Source: Bacteroidota bacterium
GTDB taxonomy: Bacteria; Bacteroidota; Bacteroidia; Chitinophagales; Chitinophagaceae
Direction of reading: 5' to 3'
Assembly (NCBI GenBank): GCA_013287475.1
Contig: JABDDT010000029.1
Location: 1 to 35,803, forward strand
DNA: 35,803 nucleotides
Shown here: positions 32,536 through 35,803 of the stretch, piece by piece
Layout of the letters: every line of letters starts with the position of its first letter
How positions within the stretch are numbered: the stretch's first letter is position 1
Notes under the pieces: generated by a model
What the model was told of the DNA's origin: nothing
Databases searched by the model: none
What the model saw: the letters and a program-made list of their open reading frames with translations, nothing else
Translations under genes and position numbers: made by a program

Positions 32536-33795
32536 ATGATTTCAACAGTAGAAATTCCTCCGGTAAAATCCGTTAGTTTCCAGAAAAACAAACGGGCATT
32601 ATTTCTCATCTGCTTTTTCAGCAGCATGTTTGGAGGAACCGTTTCTACCCTGATGTCGGTTTACCTGCCCGATGTGATGAAGGATCTTCTGCACAATTCA
32701 ACTGCCCAGACCTTCGATAATGTAAGCGCAACCATCAATGCTATTTTCATATTTGGATGGACAGCAGGCGGGATTATCTGGGGTGTTTTCTGCGATACAC
32801 TCGGCCGGAAGAAATCTTTTATTTATGCAACGATTTGTTATGGATTTTTTACGATACTGACCGGTCTCTCACCAACCTGGTTCAGTGTGGTGTTATGCAG
32901 GTTCCTTTCAGGATTTGGTATCGGTGGTGTGCTCGTTATTACGAATATTTTGATTTCTGAAGGATACCAGGACAAAAAAAGAGGCATTCTGCTGGGAATT
33001 TTATCTATATCAATTCCCGTTGGAATCTTTTCTGCAGGATTGCTTACATACCTTATTTCCCAATGGCGATATGCATTTATTGTTGGCGCTATTCCGGTGA
33101 TCCTTTCCATACTGGCAACATTTTATTTTACTGAATCAGAAAAATGGGCCATCGCAAAACAAAAAGGAAAAGATGCAAAGAATAATCTGAATCAACTATT
33201 TAATAAAGAGAATAGGAAAAACCTGATCATGGGTTCACTCGTATTCGGCGCTGCACTGATCGGTCTCTGGGCAACATTCTCCTGGCTCCCTTCATGGATA
33301 CAAAACCTGGTTTCCGGAACCAGCGGACAAAAAGAAAGAGGTCTTGCTATGATGCTGATGGGTGGCGGAGGTTTAGTGGGCGGATTTATTTCGGGTTGGG
33401 TTGTTCATGCACTTGGTTTGAAAAGAACCCTGCTCATTTGTTTTGGAGCGAGTTTTATTTTAGCGTTCATTTTATTCAGGCTCACAACTTCACTCTCTTT
33501 GAGTGCTTACCTGCAGATTGCTTTCATCACCATTTTTTTCGGCATGAGCCAGGGTGCATTATCCATGTATATTCCTGAACTCTTCCCGACATCATTGAGT
33601 GCCACAGCAACCGGCGTATGTTTCAACCTGGGTCGAATCATCACCGGGGTGGCTGTTTTTTTTATCGGCTCCCTGGTAGAAATGCTGGGTGGTTACGGAA
33701 ACGCTATATTTTATTTTGATTTTGTTTTTCTCATAGGATTTATCATCACGCTTTTCAATAAACAAACAAGACATGATGAATATTCCACTAAATAA
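32536..33795 (+). CDS. MFS transporter
   Basis: A 419-aa, twelve-helix major facilitator. I start it at the ATG at 32536 (MISTVEIPPVKSVSFQKNKR), 4 bp after the stop of CMD paralogue 1; an ATG at 32494 would overlap that gene and add a basic stretch without homologues that I know. The motif A-type loop between helices 2 and 3 is GVFCDTLGRKKSFIYATICY. Helix 4 has CRFLSGFGIGGVLVITNILI, as in metabolite:H+ symporters of the aromatic-acid/sugar kind. The last helices contain YIPELFPTSLSATATGVCFN. Placed between CMD copies, it is the likely carrier for their substrate or product. The substrate is unknown. Confidence 0.9.
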   Translation: MISTVEIPPVKSVSFQKNKRALFLICFFSSMFGGTVSTLMSVYLPDVMKDLLHNSTAQTFDNVSATINAIFIFGWTAGGIIWGVFCDTLGRKKSFIYATICYGFFTILTGLSPTWFSVVLCRFLSGFGIGGVLVITNILISEGYQDKKRGILLGILSISIPVGIFSAGLLTYLISQWRYAFIVGAIPVILSILATFYFTESEKWAIAKQKGKDAKNNLNQLFNKENRKNLIMGSLVFGAALIGLWATFSWLPSWIQNLVSGTSGQKERGLAMMLMGGGGLVGGFISGWVVHALGLKRTLLICFGASFILAFILFRLTTSLSLSAYLQIAFITIFFGMSQGALSMYIPELFPTSLSATATGVCFNLGRIITGVAVFFIGSLVEMLGGYGNAIFYFDFVFLIGFIITLFNKQTRHDEYSTK

Positions 33796-33811
33796 CTTTT
33801 TAACTATTCAC

Positions 33812-33846
33812 TGCGTTCCGCGTTAAGCGTTACGCGTTAAGCTTAC
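33812..33846. repeat. 7-bp word array, GCGTTAA family
   Basis: About five heptads (GCGTTCC, GCGTTAA, GCGTTAC, GCGTTAA, GCTTAC) lie between the MFS stop and the ATG of CMD paralogue 2 (33850), ending 3 bp from that start. It therefore occupies the position a ribosome-binding region would have. Confidence 0.88.
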
Positions 33847-33849
33847 AAA

Positions 33850-34383
33850 ATGGCCTATATCAAAGTAGAAGAAGGTATACCAGGAATCAGGAGTCTTTTT
33901 AAGTTCAGTCCGGAAACAGGGAAACCGTTATGCGATCTCGCGGAAGTTTTATTAAGAGGCCCTTCCCCTCTGAGTTCATCCGAAAGAGAATTAATTGCTG
34001 CTTTTGTTTCAAACCGCAATAACTGTATGTTTTGCATGAACAGTCACGCAGCAGCAGCGAGATTTTTATTTGATGAAGATAAACAGGTCGTTGATGATCT
34101 TTTGAAAAATCAGACTGCAGATTCTCTTTCGCCTAAGATGAAGGCGTTGCTGTGGATTGCGGGTAAAGTACAAAGCAATGGTAAGTCTGTAACACCTGAA
34201 GATATTGAAAATGCAAGAAAAGAAGGCGCGAATGATACCGACATTCACGACACGGTACTGATCGCCGCCAGTTTCTCCATGTTCAACCGGTATGTAGATG
34301 GCCTCGACAGTTACACACCGGCAAATGAAGAAGATTATTTAGAAATGGGAAAAAGAATGGGACAAAAAGGTTATCATATTTAA
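33850..34383 (+). CDS. AhpD/carboxymuconolactone-decarboxylase-like protein, paralogue 2
   Basis: A 177-aa copy with E47-x11-C59-x2-C62-x3-H66 intact (CMFCMNSHA). It starts MAYIKVEEGIPGIRSLFKFS and ends with the same SFSMFNRYVDGLDSYTP-type helix as the others. It shares with copies 3 and 4 the N-terminal PET(G/A) after the first helix. It is shorter by ~13 residues at the C-terminus than copies 1 and 4. Only 10 bp separate it from copy 3, so the two are translated from one mRNA; the 54-bp spacer upstream is a 7-bp array. The substrate is unknown. Confidence 0.92.
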   Translation: MAYIKVEEGIPGIRSLFKFSPETGKPLCDLAEVLLRGPSPLSSSERELIAAFVSNRNNCMFCMNSHAAAARFLFDEDKQVVDDLLKNQTADSLSPKMKALLWIAGKVQSNGKSVTPEDIENARKEGANDTDIHDTVLIAASFSMFNRYVDGLDSYTPANEEDYLEMGKRMGQKGYHI

Positions 34384-34393
34384 AACAAACAAA

Positions 34394-34945
34394 ATGGCAT
34401 TTATTGATTTGCAAAATGATCTGCCGGGAATACGCGGACCGATGATTTACCGGCCCGAAACGGGAACGATCCTGAATGAGCTGGCAGAAATATTATTACA
34501 CGACGAAGACAATACATTGAGTCGTGGTGACAGGGAAATGATTGGCGCTTATACCTCCTATCTGAATGATTGTTTTTTTTGTCAGAATGTTCACGGCGCC
34601 ATGGCACAGCATTATTATGAATGCGATACGCAATTCATTGACAGTATTAAGAAAAACTTCCTGTCCGCGGATATTTCTGATAAATTAAAATCACTTCTTA
34701 CCATAGCGGGAAGTGTTCAGAAAGGCGGACGCTACGTAACATCAGAACAAATTGAAAAAGCAAAAAGTCTCGGTGCCACAGATCGTGAAATTCATGACAC
34801 AGTTTTAATCGCTGCAGCCTTTTGCATGTTCAACCGATATGTAGACGGGCTCAATACCTGGGCGCCAAAGGATATGCAGGTCTATATAGACCGTGCACCG
34901 ATGCGGGCGAAGGAGGGGTACTCTCAACTTGGACTCACAAAATAG
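34394..34945 (+). CDS. AhpD/carboxymuconolactone-decarboxylase-like protein, paralogue 3
   Basis: A 183-aa copy with one extra residue before the motif, giving E48-x11-C60-x2-C63-x3-H67 (CFFCQNVHG). The aromatic-rich linker YLNDCFFC is shared with copy 4 (YLNDCFYC), so these two are the closest pair. The later segment DKLKSLLTIAGSVQKGGRYV and AKSLGATDREIHDTVLIAAA are in step with the others. The stop (TAG at 34943-34945) overlaps the first 8-bp unit of the fold-back array downstream. Confidence 0.92.
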   Translation: MAFIDLQNDLPGIRGPMIYRPETGTILNELAEILLHDEDNTLSRGDREMIGAYTSYLNDCFFCQNVHGAMAQHYYECDTQFIDSIKKNFLSADISDKLKSLLTIAGSVQKGGRYVTSEQIEKAKSLGATDREIHDTVLIAAAFCMFNRYVDGLNTWAPKDMQVYIDRAPMRAKEGYSQLGLTK

Positions 34946-35060
34946 TATAAGAGTATAGGAGTATAAGAGTATAAGAGTGTTAAAACATATGACGTAACAC
35001 TCTAACACTTTAAAACTCTCAGATACTCTTATACTCCTATACTCTTATACTCTTATACTT
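34944..35060. repeat. 8-bp word fold-back, AGTATAAG (perfect 29-bp arms 34944-34972 and 35023-35051)
   Basis: Left-arm octamers are AGTATAAG, AGTATAGG, AGTATAAG, AGTAT..; the right arm is the exact reverse complement, including the irregular unit AGTATAGG in the mirrored position. In the 50-bp loop a second inverted repeat, AGAGTGTTA and TAACACTCT (9 bp, perfect), is nested. The array starts within the stop codon of CMD paralogue 3 and ends about 13 bp before the ATG of paralogue 4. Confidence 0.95.
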
Positions 35061-35073
35061 AAAAAATATAACC

Positions 35074-35649
35074 ATGCCACACATAGACGTTGATAAAACA
35101 CTTCCGGGAATAAGGTCACTGATGGCCTTTCGCCCGGAAACAGCTAAGCCGCTCAGTGCGCTGGCGGAAATATTATTGAGAGATACAGAGGGACTGAGTC
35201 CTGCGGAACGCGAACTGATCGGCACTTATGTTTCTTATCTGAACGATTGTTTTTACTGTCACCATTCACATGGAGAAATTGCAGTTTGCTATCTGGATGG
35301 AGATCGTGATCTGGTGGAAGCAGTGCGTCACAACTATAAGGAAGCACCGATTTCAGAAAAACTAAAATCTCTTCTGCAAATCGCGGGCAAGGTTCAGAAG
35401 AGTGGCAAGTCGGTTACACCGGAAGACATTGAAAACGCGAGACAACATGGAGCCACCGACAGGGATATTCACGATACGGTTTTAATCGCAGCGGCCTTTT
35501 GCCTGTTTAATCGATATGTGGATGGTCTCGCTTCCATTGCACCACAGGATCTTTCCACTTATCCGGAAAGAGCAAGACAGATTGTGGAACATGGATATGG
35601 CTCTCATATTTACTCAAAACAAGCTGAAAGCCCAAAGCCTAAAGCCTAA
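35074..35649 (+). CDS. AhpD/carboxymuconolactone-decarboxylase-like protein, paralogue 4
   Basis: A 191-aa copy with E47-x11-C59-x2-C62-x3-H66 (CFYCHHSHG). The core matches paralogue 3 closely (SYLNDCFYC; HGATDRDIHDTVLIAAAFCL; NRYVDGLAS). After the family's normal end (about ...VEHGYGSHIYS) a tail KQAESPKPKA is encoded by GC(C/T)TAAA/GCCCAAA-type heptads, so the repeat array supplies both the last residues and the TAA stop. This suggests that the array intruded into the 3' end and the gene now stops at the first TAA within it. The spacer upstream is the 34944-35060 fold-back. Confidence 0.92.
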   Translation: MPHIDVDKTLPGIRSLMAFRPETAKPLSALAEILLRDTEGLSPAERELIGTYVSYLNDCFYCHHSHGEIAVCYLDGDRDLVEAVRHNYKEAPISEKLKSLLQIAGKVQKSGKSVTPEDIENARQHGATDRDIHDTVLIAAAFCLFNRYVDGLASIAPQDLSTYPERARQIVEHGYGSHIYSKQAESPKPKA

Positions 35650-35692
35650 AGCAAGTGTGGCAGTGAGAACCGCCAACCGTCAACCGTCAACC
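35621..35692. repeat. Composite array: GCCTAAA heptads, an 8-bp fragment, and CGTCAAC heptads
   Basis: 35621-35652 carries GCTGAAA, GCCCAAA, GCCTAAA, GCCTAAA (7-bp). AAGTGTGGCAGTGAGAAC (35653-35670) resembles degenerate octamers. 35671-35692 carries CGCCAAC, CGTCAAC, CGTCAAC (7-bp). Three word families thus meet in about 70 bp, as two do at 14345-14460. Confidence 0.85.
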
Positions 35693-35723
35693 ATAAACTA
35701 AAAAATACCAAACCTATCAGCTT

Positions 35724-35803
35724 ATGAGAAAATTCAAGTTTATCACAGCACTACTCTTACTCATCGCCACCATGCCGCTGATTAGTAAGGCACAGGTGAA
35801 GCC
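35724..35803 (+). CDS. Secreted protein, N-terminal fragment
   Basis: The frame starts at the ATG at 35724 and runs off the right edge. Only 26 residues are available: a Sec signal peptide (MRKFKFITALLLLIATMPLI, cleavage near SKAQ) and the first mature residues VKP. It follows the CMD cluster on the same strand after a 74-bp spacer, so it could be a further member of that group, but no family can be assigned. Confidence 0.6.
   Translation, partial: MRKFKFITALLLLIATMPLISKAQVK

Noticed and set aside
34944..35060. Possible terminal inverted repeats of an insertion sequence or MITE
   Set aside because: The arms are tandem octamers with a 50-bp loop, there is no transposase, and no target-site duplication flanks them. 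A fold-back repeat describes it better.
1..35803. tRNA, rRNA or riboswitch genes
   Set aside because: I looked through the spacers and saw no cloverleaf ending with the T-loop GGTTCGAATCC-type motif and no rRNA-like or riboswitch consensus; most spacers are filled by repeats.

Overview
The window looks like a stretch of a Bacteroidota chromosome, most plausibly Chitinophagaceae or a close relative. This is inferred from several things: moderate-to-low GC; starts without Shine-Dalgarno sequences; several -7 boxes of the Bacteroidota form TAnnTTTG placed just upstream of start codons; and families common in that phylum (DUF5916, DUF2911, GH127, a YXWQ/WXXGXW repeat protein, an SRAP protein beginning MCYDI). 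I see no rRNA, tRNA, transposase, phage gene or CRISPR array. Both ends cut through genes: an RND-type adaptor lipoprotein at the left and a secreted protein of unknown function at the right.

Layout. 1-5683 (minus): an RND adaptor fragment, then a tight four-gene operon in the order SDR dehydrogenase, GH63/MGH1-like glucosidase, AI-2E-family permease, K+-channel-like protein. 5684-8090: a remnant of a NUDIX (NudK-like) gene, a MATE exporter and a DUF1801 protein. 8091-13480: a GMC oxidoreductase, a small secreted protein, a DUF1232 membrane protein, an FAD/NAD/[2Fe-2S] reductase and a secreted carboxylesterase. 13534-16752 (minus): a DNA-lesion tolerance module of umuD, umuC, an unrecognised 167-aa protein and SRAP (HMCES/YedK type). 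16915-20242: a rhodanese-like protein, a WXXGXW protein, a lipoprotein sugar-phosphate isomerase/epimerase, a DUF2911 protein and a coiled-coil protein. 20357-28077: a trans-sulfuration PLP enzyme, a second MATE exporter, a Gfo/Idh/MocA oxidoreductase, a DUF5916 outer-membrane protein and phosphoglucomutase. 28099-30057: GH127 beta-L-arabinofuranosidase. 30168-35649 (plus): a probable operon with a small membrane-anchored protein, a DUF3179 membrane protein, four tandem AhpD/carboxymuconolactone-decarboxylase (CMD) paralogues and an MFS transporter.

The most unusual structure lies between the genes. At least a dozen spacers hold arrays of very short words with a strict period of 7 (GCGTAAR/GCTTAAG, CGTCAAC, AATTATT families) or 8 (GTGTGAGA, GTGTGGTA, AGTATAAG, GGGAGTAT families). 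Many arrays carry a matching array on the opposite strand, so the DNA or RNA can fold into stems of about 26-30 bp. Examples are a perfect 30-bp palindrome at 20287-20316 and a perfect 29-bp inverted repeat at 34944-34972/35023-35051 in which an irregular unit is mirrored in both arms. The arrays repeatedly overlap stop codons, sit against -7 promoter boxes, and in one case lie in frame inside a coding sequence. They recall the heptanucleotide STRR repeats of cyanobacteria, but here they form fold-back structures and come in several word families.

The second focus is the four-copy CMD/AhpD cluster with its transporter and DUF3179 partner. All copies keep the E-x11-C-x2-C-x3-H redox motif, which suggests an expanded thiol-peroxidase or decarboxylase system of unknown substrate.
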